DNA from: Kordiimonadales bacterium IMCC3096
GTDB lineage: Bacteria; Pseudomonadota; Alphaproteobacteria; Minwuiales; Minwuiaceae
Direction of reading: 5' to 3'
Assembly: GCA_016865035.1 (NCBI GenBank)
Contig: CP018227.1
Coordinates: 342,001 to 406,000 of the forward strand
Length of the DNA stretch: 64,000 nucleotides
Below the pieces are notes generated by a model. The model saw only the letters and a list, made by a program, of their open reading frames with translations, ran no database searches and was not told where the DNA came from. Shown here one piece after another: positions 1 through 8,210 of this stretch. Every line of letters starts with the position of its first letter. The first letter of the stretch is position 1. The translations under genes and the position numbers were made by a program.

Positions 1-1
1 C

Positions 2-781
2 GTCAACCACCCCGACGTGACGAAACGGGACATCTCCAAGCTGCGGGGCATTCTCTACGGCGCGTCCCCGATGCCGGAGGCGGTGGTGCGCAAGGCGATG
101 GAACTGATGCCCAATGTCGGGTTCTACCATGCCTATGGCCAGACGGAATGCTCCCCCCTGCTGACCCTGCTGAAGCCGCGCTATCACGACTTTGACGGCC
201 CGGATGCTCATCTTGCCAAGTCGGTCGGTCGCGCCACCATCGGTGTCGAACTGATCATTCTGGACGCGGATGGCAACGAGGTGCCGCGCGGCGAGGTCGG
301 CGAGATCTGCGCCAAGGGCCCGAACGTCATGCAGGGTTACTGGAACAAGCCGGACCTGACCGCGCAGACCATCCGCGACGGCTGGATCCATACCGGCGAC
401 GGCGGCACGATGGACGAGGACGGGTTCGTCTTCGTCGTCGACCGGGTGAAGGACATGATCATCTCCGGCGGCGAGAATGTCTATTCGGCCGAGGTGGAGA
501 ACGCGATCTATCAGCACCCGTCCGTGGTCGAATGCGCTGTCATCGGCGTGCCTGACGACAAGTGGGGCGAGCGGGTTCATGCCATCGTCCGCCTGCAGGA
601 GGGTGAAACGGTGGATGAGGCCGGGATCATCGCCCACTGCCACGCCCTGATCGCCAACTACAAGTGCCCGCGCTCCGTCTCCTTCCGCACCGAACCGATG
701 CCGCTTTCCGGTGCCGGCAAGATCCTGAAGACGGACCTGCGCAAGCCTTACTGGGAAGGCAAGACCAAGCAGGTCAACTGA
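2..781 (+). CDS. Acyl-CoA synthetase (AMP-forming), C-terminal part, truncated by window edge
   Basis: Partial gene: the frame is open to the window edge, so the true start lies outside. The last ~260 residues of an AMP-dependent ligase of the ANL superfamily are present. Visible motifs are YGQTE (adenine-binding), TGDGG with the following D-G-F-V-F-V-V-D-R (hinge and ribose-binding Asp) and the C-terminal GAGKILKTDLRK carrying the catalytic Lys of the thioester-forming conformation. The family activates a carboxylic acid as an acyl-adenylate and then transfers it to CoA. The particular substrate cannot be told from this half; long- or medium-chain fatty acid ligases end this way. The stop overlaps the region of the next start (AtuA-like gene), so the two are probably one operon, suggesting CoA activation of an organic acid handled by the AtuA pair. 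Confidence 0.9.
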   Translation, partial: VNHPDVTKRDISKLRGILYGASPMPEAVVRKAMELMPNVGFYHAYGQTECSPLLTLLKPRYHDFDGPDAHLAKSVGRATIGVELIILDADGNEVPRGEVGEICAKGPNVMQGYWNKPDLTAQTIRDGWIHTGDGGTMDEDGFVFVVDRVKDMIISGGENVYSAEVENAIYQHPSVVECAVIGVPDDKWGERVHAIVRLQEGETVDEAGIIAHCHALIANYKCPRSVSFRTEPMPLSGAGKILKTDLRKPYWEGKTKQVN

Positions 782-782
782 T

Positions 783-2123
783 GTGACCTCCACGTTCAGG
801 ATTGGCGGTGGTGCCGGGTTCTCCGCGGACCGGCTCGACCCGGCGGTCGATCTCGCGCGCGACGGTGCACTCGATGCGCTGGTCTTCGAATGCGTGGGGG
901 AACGCACGCTGGCGTTCGGTCATCGCGACCGCCGCGCCGATCCGGCGAAGGGCTACAACAGTCTGCTGGAAACCCGGTTGCGGGCGGTCTGGCCGCTGAC
1001 CGCCGCCAGCGGCTGCCGCATCGTCACCAACATGGGTGCTGCAAACCCGGTGGCTGCCGGACGTGCGGCGCAGGGTGTTGCCCGGAACGCGGGGCTGGAC
1101 GGGCAGATCGTGGCCGTGGTGCTGGGTGACGACGTGACTGATCGCATCACCCCGGATACACCCCTGCCCCACTCCGGCTGTACGGTCGGGGATATTGACC
1201 GGACCCTGATCGGAGCCAATGCCTACATCGGTGCCGACGCGATCCTGCCTGCACTGGAAACCGATGCCAGCCTGGTCATCGGCGGGCGGCTGGCGGATCC
1301 GTCGATGTTCCTGGCGCTGCTGCGCCACCGCTTCGGCTGGTCGGCGGACGACTGGCCGCTGCTGGGGGCAGGCATACTGACCGGGCATCTGATGGAGTGC
1401 GGGGCCCAGATCACCGGCGGCTATTTCGCCGACCCGGGCCACAAGGACGTCCCCGACCTGGCCTTCGTCGGCTATCCCATCGCCGAGGTCACGGCAGACG
1501 GCACAGTCACCATCACCAAGCTGCCGCAGGCAGGCGGCATGGTCACCATGGCCACGGTGAAGGAGCAGTTGCTTTACGAGGTGCATGATCCCGCCCGCTA
1601 CCTCACCCCCGATGTCACCGCGGATTTCAGTGCCGTGCAGGTCATCGATCAGGGCGCAGACCGGGTGGGCCTGCGCGACGCCTCCGGCACCGCACGTCCG
1701 GAGACGCTGAAGGTCACTGTCGCCTTCGATGGCGGCCTGCTGGCGGAGGGCGAGATTTCCTACGCCGGGCGCGGCGCGGTCGACCGGGCGCGGCTGGCGG
1801 CGGAGATCACCGAAACCCGCCTGCGCCGGGTGCATGGGGTGACCGAGGATCTGCGCTGCGACCTGATCGGCGTGCGGTCCCTGCACGCTCACGCGGACTA
1901 TGGCTCAGAGCGCGCGGACACCGATGTGCGGCTGCGGGTGGCGGGCCGCTTCCGCGACCGCGAACGGGCGGAGGCGGTCTTGTGGGAGGTGGAGTCACTG
2001 CTTTGCGCCGGTCCTGCCGGTGGCGGCGGTTTCAGGGGGCGCATCACGCCGTCGATCGTCACCCACGACGCCTTCCTGCCCAGAGCCGACGTGCCGACAC
2101 GGGTGGAGGTGCTGCGGACATGA
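783..2123 (+). CDS. Acyclic terpene utilisation AtuA family protein (DUF1446)
   Basis: 446 residues matching the AtuA/DUF1446 family over its length: N-terminal RIGGGAGFSADRLDPA, then VGERTLAFGHRDR, and the conserved TNMGAANP and GGRLADPSMFLA blocks. AtuA was named from Pseudomonas citronellol/geraniol catabolism, but the reaction of the family is not established. The gene starts at a GTG one base after the upstream ligase stop, so translation is probably coupled. The small downstream gene overlaps its stop by four bases. In many genomes that small domain is fused to the AtuA C terminus; here it is separate. Expected to be cytoplasmic, with no signal peptide or membrane segments. Confidence 0.88.
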   Translation: MTSTFRIGGGAGFSADRLDPAVDLARDGALDALVFECVGERTLAFGHRDRRADPAKGYNSLLETRLRAVWPLTAASGCRIVTNMGAANPVAAGRAAQGVARNAGLDGQIVAVVLGDDVTDRITPDTPLPHSGCTVGDIDRTLIGANAYIGADAILPALETDASLVIGGRLADPSMFLALLRHRFGWSADDWPLLGAGILTGHLMECGAQITGGYFADPGHKDVPDLAFVGYPIAEVTADGTVTITKLPQAGGMVTMATVKEQLLYEVHDPARYLTPDVTADFSAVQVIDQGADRVGLRDASGTARPETLKVTVAFDGGLLAEGEISYAGRGAVDRARLAAEITETRLRRVHGVTEDLRCDLIGVRSLHAHADYGSERADTDVRLRVAGRFRDRERAEAVLWEVESLLCAGPAGGGGFRGRITPSIVTHDAFLPRADVPTRVEVLRT

Positions 2124-2440
2124 GCCGGACAGTCCAACTGCGGGAGATCGCCCACGCCCGTGCCGGCGACAAGGGCGACACCTCCAACATCTCGCTCTGG
2201 GTCAACGACCCAGCAGACTTCGAGACCGTGCGACAGCAGATCACCGCCGAAGCCTTGAAACAGCACTTCGGCTCACAGGTCGATGGCACCGTCACACGTC
2301 ATGAAATGCCTCATCTGCACGGCCTGAACTTCATCCTCACCAGCGCCCTTGATGGCGGAGTGAATGGCTCCCTGAATCTCGACGGGCACGGCAAGAGCTG
2401 GTCCTTCATCCTGCTGGACATGCCGGTGGAGATCGACTGA
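2120..2440 (+). CDS. AtuA-associated small domain protein
   Basis: 106 residues starting MSRTVQLREIAHARAGDKGD, a signature of the ferredoxin-like domain that accompanies AtuA/DUF1446 proteins either fused or as a separate subunit. The ATG overlaps the TGA of the AtuA gene (ATGA), indicating translational coupling and probably a 1:1 complex. Longer in-frame upstream starts would run inside the AtuA gene and have no family similarity, so the overlap start is preferred. The biochemical role is unknown; the context (acyl-CoA ligase, AtuA) suggests catabolism of a CoA-activated compound. Confidence 0.85.
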   Translation: MSRTVQLREIAHARAGDKGDTSNISLWVNDPADFETVRQQITAEALKQHFGSQVDGTVTRHEMPHLHGLNFILTSALDGGVNGSLNLDGHGKSWSFILLDMPVEID

Positions 2441-2446
2441 CGCCGC

Positions 2447-2465
2447 ACCCGTATCTGATACGGGT
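2447..2465. repeat. Perfect 19-bp inverted repeat between convergent genes
   Basis: ACCCGTATC-T-GATACGGGT lies just after the AtuA-associated gene stop and before the convergent DUF6524 gene. The single-base spacer makes it a poor RNA hairpin loop, and no T-run follows on either strand, so it is not a convincing intrinsic terminator. It could still form a shorter-stem hairpin or be a protein site. Confidence 0.35.
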
Positions 2466-2508
2466 ACGCAGCCTTTCAGCACCGGCGCTGCACGATGGGC
2501 TCCCCGGC

Positions 2509-2919
2509 TCAGGCCTCGACGTCGTCCACATCCGCCTGGCCGGAGATACGGCGGCGCACATGGCTCCAGCTGACGCCGATACCCAGGACCGTGGCCGCGA
2601 CCGTCAGGATCAGCCAGGTCACCAGATCCCGGTTCCCCGTGTCCAGCAGCCGCAGGTCGGCAAGCACCCAGAACAGGGCCCCGAACAGCGCCACCACCAG
2701 CATGATGCCGAACCCGCCGATGGAGCGCCAGGTAGCGCGCAGGAAGATGACATAGGCGATGAACAGCACCACCCCGGCCAGTGCCTTGTAGGGCAGCTCT
2801 GCGGTCAGATCGCGCAGAACCCAGGTCACATAGGACCAGGGAGTCGGATTGTAGGTCGCGAAGACCAGAACCAGCGCGATCACCCAGCGCTTGATGAAAT
2901 CTCCGAAATCGAAATGCAT
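2509..2919 (-). CDS. DUF6524 family integral membrane protein
   Basis: 136 residues with four hydrophobic segments (about residues 10-27, 45-62, 70-90 and 99-118) and a charged C-terminal tail. It starts MHFDFGDFIKRWVIALVLVFATYNPT, typical of the small DUF6524 membrane proteins of Alphaproteobacteria; the N-T-P-W-S-Y pattern after the first helix is recognisable. Function unknown. It follows the molybdopterin oxidoreductase by only 8 bases on the same strand and may be co-transcribed with it, but no functional link is evident. Confidence 0.75.
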   Translation of the reverse strand: MHFDFGDFIKRWVIALVLVFATYNPTPWSYVTWVLRDLTAELPYKALAGVVLFIAYVIFLRATWRSIGGFGIMLVVALFGALFWVLADLRLLDTGNRDLVTWLILTVAATVLGIGVSWSHVRRRISGQADVDDVEA

Positions 2920-2927
2920 GGCCGCGC

Positions 2928-5009
2928 CTACGCCTTCTCGATATTGACGGCGGTATCATGGAACAGGCCGCCGCCCACAGGCGCACCGGGATCGGCGCTG
3001 GTCAGGACGTTGATGCCGATGCCGTCGACGAAGGCATCGTTGGGCCAGACGGACTCGACGATGACGATCCCCTGCTGCACACCCTCGAAGGGTTCTGCAT
3101 GTACCCGCGTGGCACCGTTGGCATTGCTCAGGCGCACCAGATCACCGGCCACCACACCCAGTTTCTCCGCGTCCTTCGGGTTGAGCTTCACTGTCGGACG
3201 GACCTCGCGCTTCTTCGAGCCCGGGGTCTCGGTGAAGGAGGAATTGAGGAAGCTGCGCGCCGGGCTGGTGCCCATGCGGAACGGATAGGCATCCGTCGCC
3301 TTGTCTTCCCGTCCCCAGTAGTCCGGGAAGGTCGGCATGCTGTCCGGGGCACCATTCGGGCCAAAGCCCTGCGGCGCATTGCCGGACCAGTTGGCCGAGA
3401 AGTGGAACTTGCCATCCGCATGGCCGAAACCGTCGAGGTAATGGGCCTCCCGGAACTCCGGCTGCACATCGATCCAGCGGCTGTTCTTCAGGGTCTCGAA
3501 GTCAGGCCAGCCGGAGGCCTGCAGCGTCCAGTCGATGATCTCCTCCACCGACATGTCGAAGCCGCGATGCTCGGCCCCCAGCCGCTTCGCCAGATCGCAG
3601 ATCACGTCATGGTTCGACCGGCACTCTCCCGGCACATCGATGGCCTTCGGGCCCAGCAGGATGTGCTGGTGCCCACCGCCCTGATAGAGGTCCGTATGCT
3701 CCAGGAACATGGTGGCGGGCAACACGACATCGGCCATCTTCGCCGTGTCGGTCATGAACTGCTCATGCACCACCGTGAAAAGGTCTTCGCGCGCGAATCC
3801 CGCGTGCACCTTGGCCAGTTCCGGGGCCACCATCATCGGATTGGTGTTCTGGATGAACAGCGCCTTCACCGGCGGACCGTCCCCCAGGTCGCGCTTGTCG
3901 CCCATCAGGATCGGGCCGATACGCGACTGGTCGAGAATGCGGGTGCTGCGCCCGACCACGTCCAGCCCCTCGATCAGTTCCCGGTTCCAGTGATAGATCG
4001 CGCCATTGTTGTGAAACGCGCCGCCGCCCTCATGCTGCCAGGCCCCTGTCACCGCCGGGATGCAGAGTGCCGCATGCATGTTCACCGCGCCGTTGCGCCC
4101 GCGCGTGAAACCATAGCCGAGGCGGAAGAATGTCTTCGGTGTGGTGCCGACCAGCGCGGCAAATGCCTCGATCTCCTCCACGGTCAGACCCGTGATACCG
4201 GCGGCCCATTCCGGCGTCCTGTCCTGCAGATGCGCCTCCAGCCCTGCCGGATCATCGGTGTACTTCGCCATGTAGTCGCGATCGGCATGGCCATCCCTGA
4301 ACAGGACATGCATCACCGCGCAGGCCAGCGCGCCATCGCTGCCCGGGCGCAGCACCAGCCCCATGTCGGCCTGTTCGATGGTCCCGTTGCGGTAGATGTC
4401 GATGGCGACGATCTTCGCACCCCGCTCCTTCCGCGCCTTCATGGCGTGGGTCATGACGTTGACCTGGGTGTTCACCGGGTTGGTGCCCCAGATCACCACG
4501 CAGTCGGACTTCGCCATCTCGCGGGGGTCCGCGCCGGCCAGTTTCCCCGTGCCGGTGATATAGCCCGCGAACGCCATGGTGGTGCAGAAGGTGGCGTGCA
4601 TGCGGCTGTAGCGCTTGGCGTGGCGCAGACGGTTGATGCCGTCCCGCATCACCAGCCCCATGGTTCCCGCATAGAAATATGGCCAGACCGACTCGGCGCC
4701 GAAGTCCCGCTCCGCCGCCTGCAGCCCCTCGACGACCATCGTCATGGCCTCGTCCCACGTCGCCTGGCGGAACTGTCCCGATCCCTTGGGGCCGGTACGG
4801 ATCAAGGGGTGCATCAGCCGGTCGGGATGGTGCACCCGCTCCGCATAGCGCGCGACCTTGGCGCAGATGACGCCATCGGTATAGCTGTTGTCCTTCGCGC
4901 CACGAACCCGGCCGATACGCTCCGGCGTCAGAACCTCGACCTCCAGCGCACAGGTGGAGGGACAGTCATGCGGACAGGCCGAATAGGCCAGTTTCACCGG
5001 AGCATTCAT
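2928..5009 (-). CDS. Molybdopterin-dependent oxidoreductase (DMSO reductase superfamily)
   Basis: 693 residues from the chosen ATG, which has an AAGGAAAC ribosome-binding site 8 bases upstream; an ATG 16 codons earlier lacks one. The N terminus binds a [4Fe-4S] cluster through Cys12, Cys16, Cys20 and Cys49 (C-X3-C-X3-C-X28-C). Bis-MGD-binding blocks include S-D-C-V-V-I-W-G-T-N-P-V-N-T and the late V-V-L-P-A-T-M-F-L-E-H-T-D. The C-terminal domain (about 570-690) is the usual MGD-contacting dinucleotide barrel. No Tat signal is visible, so it is probably cytoplasmic. Electron partner subunits are not adjacent. The substrate is not predictable; relatives are annotated as formate-dehydrogenase-like or biotin-sulfoxide-reductase-like. 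Confidence 0.85.
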   Translation of the reverse strand: MNAPVKLAYSACPHDCPSTCALEVEVLTPERIGRVRGAKDNSYTDGVICAKVARYAERVHHPDRLMHPLIRTGPKGSGQFRQATWDEAMTMVVEGLQAAERDFGAESVWPYFYAGTMGLVMRDGINRLRHAKRYSRMHATFCTTMAFAGYITGTGKLAGADPREMAKSDCVVIWGTNPVNTQVNVMTHAMKARKERGAKIVAIDIYRNGTIEQADMGLVLRPGSDGALACAVMHVLFRDGHADRDYMAKYTDDPAGLEAHLQDRTPEWAAGITGLTVEEIEAFAALVGTTPKTFFRLGYGFTRGRNGAVNMHAALCIPAVTGAWQHEGGGAFHNNGAIYHWNRELIEGLDVVGRSTRILDQSRIGPILMGDKRDLGDGPPVKALFIQNTNPMMVAPELAKVHAGFAREDLFTVVHEQFMTDTAKMADVVLPATMFLEHTDLYQGGGHQHILLGPKAIDVPGECRSNHDVICDLAKRLGAEHRGFDMSVEEIIDWTLQASGWPDFETLKNSRWIDVQPEFREAHYLDGFGHADGKFHFSANWSGNAPQGFGPNGAPDSMPTFPDYWGREDKATDAYPFRMGTSPARSFLNSSFTETPGSKKREVRPTVKLNPKDAEKLGVVAGDLVRLSNANGATRVHAEPFEGVQQGIVIVESVWPNDAFVDGIGINVLTSADPGAPVGGGLFHDTAVNIEKA

Positions 5010-5117
5010 CGGGCGGTTTCCTTCCCCGTGGAGCGGCTTCTCTTCAACATGACGCAAGCATAGTCACGAACCGGACGGGATAGAAGCCGCCGTGCGGCGG
5101 CTCCTTTCCGCTCCGGA

Positions 5118-5822
5118 TCAGTCCGGCTTCCGCTGGGCAAACGTGCGCTCCAGCGTGGTGCGCCAGTCCTCCGCCTTCAGCACGTCGTCCGGGCGATAGT
5201 TCAGCAGACGCAGGTAGCGTCGGCGGATCGCGTGATCGACCACATCGACGTCGAAGATGTTCAGCGCCGCCGTATCCTGTTCATAGGCATACATGGTCGC
5301 CAGCCCGCCCCCGGTCAGCCATGACAGGATGGCCCGGTTCGTGCCGCCATGCGCGACGATCAGCATGGTCTTCCAGCCATCCTGCAGCAGCACTTCCTCG
5401 ATTCCCTTTGTCACGCGGGCGTAGAAATCGGCATAGGCCTCGCCACGCGCGAAACGCGCACCGGGTTTCGCGGCGTGCTCCATCGAATAGACGAACTCGT
5501 CAATGGCCTCCGACCGGGTCATCAGATCGGTGGCGCCCGACTTGATCTCCCGCAGGTCCGGGGCGACCTGCAGGCTCGGATCCGAACGCCCGCCCAGCGC
5601 CCCCTCCGCCGTCTGTCGCGTCCGCAGCAGACCTGTGCAATAGGCTAGGTCGAAATGGGTATCCGCCAGCAGTTCACCCATCATCCGGGCCTGGTCCTGT
5701 CCCCGCTCCGTCAGCGGCACCAGATCCGGGTCCGCGACGCGTTCCCCCCTGTCGTTGTAATAGCGCACATCACCATGACGCATCAGATAGACGCGACGGC
5801 GGTTCCCGGCCGGATTGTCCAT
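5118..5822 (-). CDS. Histidine phosphatase family protein (phosphoglycerate mutase-like)
   Basis: 234 residues. The catalytic R-H-G-D motif is at residues 14-17 (YLMRHGDVRYY) and the second active-site His is in IVAHGGTNRAILSWL, about residue 157. The acid/base region R-E-I-K-S-G-A sits in between. The family transfers phosphate through a phosphohistidine; members act as phosphatases or mutases on sugar phosphates, nucleotides or cofactor precursors, and no specific substrate is indicated. The start has GGGGAGAG about 8 bases upstream. It lies 108 bases upstream of the molybdopterin oxidoreductase on the same strand. Confidence 0.82.
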   Translation of the reverse strand: MDNPAGNRRRVYLMRHGDVRYYNDRGERVADPDLVPLTERGQDQARMMGELLADTHFDLAYCTGLLRTRQTAEGALGGRSDPSLQVAPDLREIKSGATDLMTRSEAIDEFVYSMEHAAKPGARFARGEAYADFYARVTKGIEEVLLQDGWKTMLIVAHGGTNRAILSWLTGGGLATMYAYEQDTAALNIFDVDVVDHAIRRRYLRLLNYRPDDVLKAEDWRTTLERTFAQRKPD

Positions 5823-5907
5823 GTTTCTCGCTCTCCCCTTGATTGGTGCATGCCTTCATAGCACCGCCAGACGCCAATGAAATGACAGCTCCAGCCCGGC
5901 GGGCCGC

Positions 5908-6732
5908 TCAGGATCCGATCTTCAGCGTGCTGACCAGTCCCTCCAGCGCCGCGATGGCCGACAGCGGCGTCAGGCGCCCGGTTGCCGGGTTGCCTTCCGA
6001 GGGGACACCCGCGATCTCCATCCGAAACCGCGTACTGTCCGCCTCCACCTCGATCACATGCGTGTTGCGGCTGACACCGGGATCGGCCCAGATCTCGTAG
6101 CGTGTTCGGTCCAGCCCGATCCCCGCCAGCGCCAGCGCCACCGAGACATTGACGTTGGCCGGGAACTTCTGCGCCGCATCCCGCACCGCGCCCTCATAGA
6201 GTTTCAGTGGCTCCCGCAGATCGGTCAGGTCGATTCCCTGCTCCCGCACATGCGGGGTATTGATCAGGCCCACGGGCGGCTTGCGGGTCATCATGGTGAC
6301 GGAACTCACCTCCCCCTTCGCCGCCGCACGTACCGCATCCAGACCCAGGATTGCCCCGGTCGGGACGATGATCCGCGCGCCGGTGCGCTCGGCCAGGTCA
6401 ACCAGGTCCATGTGCAGGATAAGCTGCGTCACGGTCAGCGGCACCAGGATCAGCCCCTGCCCCAGCACCCGCTCCGCCAGCGGGCGAAACAGTTCCGGCG
6501 GTAGCCCCTCCACCACCACATCCGCGCCATCGCAAAGCGCATCCAGGTCGCGGATCGGCGGCGGCGTCCTGAAACCGGCCATCTTGCGCGCGGCGCCTTC
6601 CTGGTCCCGCGCGCTGACGGCATGGAGCGTCAGGCGGTCCTGTCCGGCATCCAGCCAGCGTGCGAGCGGCAGGCCCACGGCCCCCAGCCCGGCCACGGCA
6701 ACCTTCAGCGGCTTGGTCGGTATGTTCGGCAT
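5908..6732 (-). CDS. Aspartate dehydrogenase-like NAD(P)-binding protein
   Basis: 274 residues. A Rossmann motif near the N terminus reads VAVAGLGAVGLPLARWL. The C-terminal half has the DUF108 signature: G-A-I-L-G-L-D-A-V, F-P-A-N-V-N-V-S-V-A-L-A-L-A-G-I-G-L-D-R-T and D-P-G-V-S-R-N-T-H, which carries the catalytic-region His of L-aspartate dehydrogenase. The enzyme converts L-aspartate to iminoaspartate/oxaloacetate with NAD(P)+ and can feed NAD synthesis; nadA/nadC are not adjacent here, so a catabolic role is equally possible. Start has GGGGGAG upstream; 20 bases separate it from the ruvC stop on the same strand. Confidence 0.8.
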   Translation of the reverse strand: MPNIPTKPLKVAVAGLGAVGLPLARWLDAGQDRLTLHAVSARDQEGAARKMAGFRTPPPIRDLDALCDGADVVVEGLPPELFRPLAERVLGQGLILVPLTVTQLILHMDLVDLAERTGARIIVPTGAILGLDAVRAAAKGEVSSVTMMTRKPPVGLINTPHVREQGIDLTDLREPLKLYEGAVRDAAQKFPANVNVSVALALAGIGLDRTRYEIWADPGVSRNTHVIEVEADSTRFRMEIAGVPSEGNPATGRLTPLSAIAALEGLVSTLKIGS

Positions 6733-6752
6733 ATTCGGCTCTCCCCCTGCGC

Positions 6753-7274
6753 TCAGCGGACCACGGCACCGGCCTGCCGCAGCAGGGCATCCCGTCGCCC
6801 GCCCTGATGGTGGGCCAGACAGATCGCGGCGGCCAGGGCGTCGGCGGCATGTTCGTTGGCAATCACCGCACCGGGCAACAGGGTCTTCACCATCAGGTGA
6901 ATCTGTTCCTTCGCCGCATGACCGGTGCCAACCACCGCCTTCTTGATCGCATTCGGCGCATATTCCGTCACCGGCAGGCCGTTCAGCGCCGCCACCAGCA
7001 ACGACACCCCGCGCGCCTGTCCCAGCTTCAGTGTGGAGACCGGGTTCTTGTTGACGAAGGTCTCCTCCACCGACGCGATGTCGGGCTGCCAGTCGGCGAT
7101 CACCTGCTGGATGCCGTCATGCAGCTGGCGCAGGCGGGTGGCCAGGTCATCCTTCGCGTTGGAGGTCACGGCACCGTCAGCTACCCAGCTCAGGCGGTTG
7201 CCGCGCTGGTCCACGATGCCCCAACCAGTGGCGCGGAGGCCAGGATCAAGGCCGATCAGTCGCGTCGTCTGCAC
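6753..7274 (-). CDS. ruvC: Holliday junction endodeoxyribonuclease RuvC
   Basis: 173 residues from a GTG start with GGAGG 7 bases upstream, the standard RuvC length; an ATG 21 codons earlier lacks both a ribosome site and family similarity. The first acidic residue is in [13 protein letters not shown], the second in [10 protein letters not shown], and the last acidic pair in [16 protein letters not shown]. RuvC cleaves Holliday junctions symmetrically as a dimer, acting with RuvAB. The ruvA and ruvB genes are not beside it here. It is divergent from the DUF2244 gene with a 97-base shared upstream region. Confidence 0.95.
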   Translation of the reverse strand: MQTTRLIGLDPGLRATGWGIVDQRGNRLSWVADGAVTSNAKDDLATRLRQLHDGIQQVIADWQPDIASVEETFVNKNPVSTLKLGQARGVSLLVAALNGLPVTEYAPNAIKKAVVGTGHAAKEQIHLMVKTLLPGAVIANEHAADALAAAICLAHHQGGRRDALLRQAGAVVR

Positions 7275-7371
7275 GTGGCACCTCCAGCGTATGCGAATCA
7301 GGCAGACCAGAGTGCCACAGTCCGCTGCAGGTTTCACTTTCGTTCCCTGCGCCGGATGGTACCCTGTCGCA

Positions 7372-7851
7372 ATGCAGCAAGCCGCCCCCGAATTCGATTT
7401 CCGACTGAGTCCCTACCGATCGCTGGGGCCGCGCGGATTCCTGATCGTCATGAGCCTGATCGCGGGCGTGAGCTTCATCACAGGCCTGCTGTTCATGCTG
7501 AAGGGTGCATGGCCGGTCTTCGGCTTCTTCGGCCTGGACGTGGCCCTGATCTGGTTCGCGTTCCGCCAGAACTACCGCGCAGCGCGGACGGAGGAGCGGC
7601 TGTACATTCAGGGCAGTGATCTGGTCGTTTCACGGCACCATGCCAACGGACGACAGCAGATCTGGCGCTTCCCGGCCTACTGGGCGCGCTTCGACCTGAC
7701 CCCCCACCACAGCGGCGACAATGTGCTCAGCGTCGCCAGTCACGGGAACCATCTGGCCATTGGCGGGTTTCTCTCGGCGGAGGAGCGGGTGGAACTGGCC
7801 GACGAGCTGACCGTGGCCATCCGGAACTGGCGCACCCGTCGCCCGGCCTGA
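7372..7851 (+). CDS. DUF2244 domain-containing membrane protein
   Basis: 159 residues, start [22 protein letters not shown]. The family pattern is present: an N-terminal P-(Y/H)-R-S-L, two adjacent transmembrane helices (about 24-41 and 45-62), then F-R-x-N-Y-R-A-A-R and a cytoplasmic beta-rich domain with W-R-F-P-A-Y-W-A-R. Function is unknown; the family is widespread in Alphaproteobacteria. The ATG at this position gives the normal family length; upstream in-frame sequence overlaps ruvC on the other strand. Ends convergently five bases from the next gene. Confidence 0.8.
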   Translation: MQQAAPEFDFRLSPYRSLGPRGFLIVMSLIAGVSFITGLLFMLKGAWPVFGFFGLDVALIWFAFRQNYRAARTEERLYIQGSDLVVSRHHANGRQQIWRFPAYWARFDLTPHHSGDNVLSVASHGNHLAIGGFLSAEERVELADELTVAIRNWRTRRPA

Positions 7852-7856
7852 AACCT

Positions 7857-8210
7857 TCAGTCCTGGCCCGTCAGCGGCCAGACGCCATCGGCGATGATAC
7901 GCAGCGCCAGCAAACCATTGATCCGGTCCATGGACCAGAAGCCGCCCCGGCCCCAGACATCCGGCTCCGCCTGTGCCGCGACGTGGCCGAAGTCGGCCTT
8001 GGCGACCATGGTCAGGCAGAGCATCCGTTCCCCCTTGGACATGGGGAAGTCATTCGCCGCCACTCGTTCGAGAACACCGTTCGCGGCAATCTGTTCGCCG
8101 AACGCGAGCCAGTTGGTGAAGTCTTCCGGGCTGACCTGAAAGAACCGTTCGATGGCTGTGGTCGCGGCGCAGGCCGCCGCGTACAGCGCCTTGCTGTCCT
8201 CGTGAATCAT
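7857..8210 (-). CDS. Conserved-looking hypothetical protein coupled to agmatinase
   Basis: 117 residues, not recognised. It is predicted soluble and mostly helical, acidic, with no signal peptide. Its ATG overlaps the agmatinase stop (ATGA), so the two are translationally coupled. Tryptophan and aromatic residues cluster at the C terminus (W-G-R-G-G-F-W-S-M-D-R-I). The coupling suggests a partner of, or a step next to, the agmatinase-family enzyme, but no function can be assigned from sequence. Confidence 0.7.
   Translation of the reverse strand: MIHEDSKALYAAACAATTAIERFFQVSPEDFTNWLAFGEQIAANGVLERVAANDFPMSKGERMLCLTMVAKADFGHVAAQAEPDVWGRGGFWSMDRINGLLALRIIADGVWPLTGQD

Noticed and set aside
5085-5102. 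AGCCGCC/GGCGGCT hairpin between the histidine phosphatase and molybdopterin genes as a terminator
   Set aside because: Only 7 bp and no T-run on either strand.
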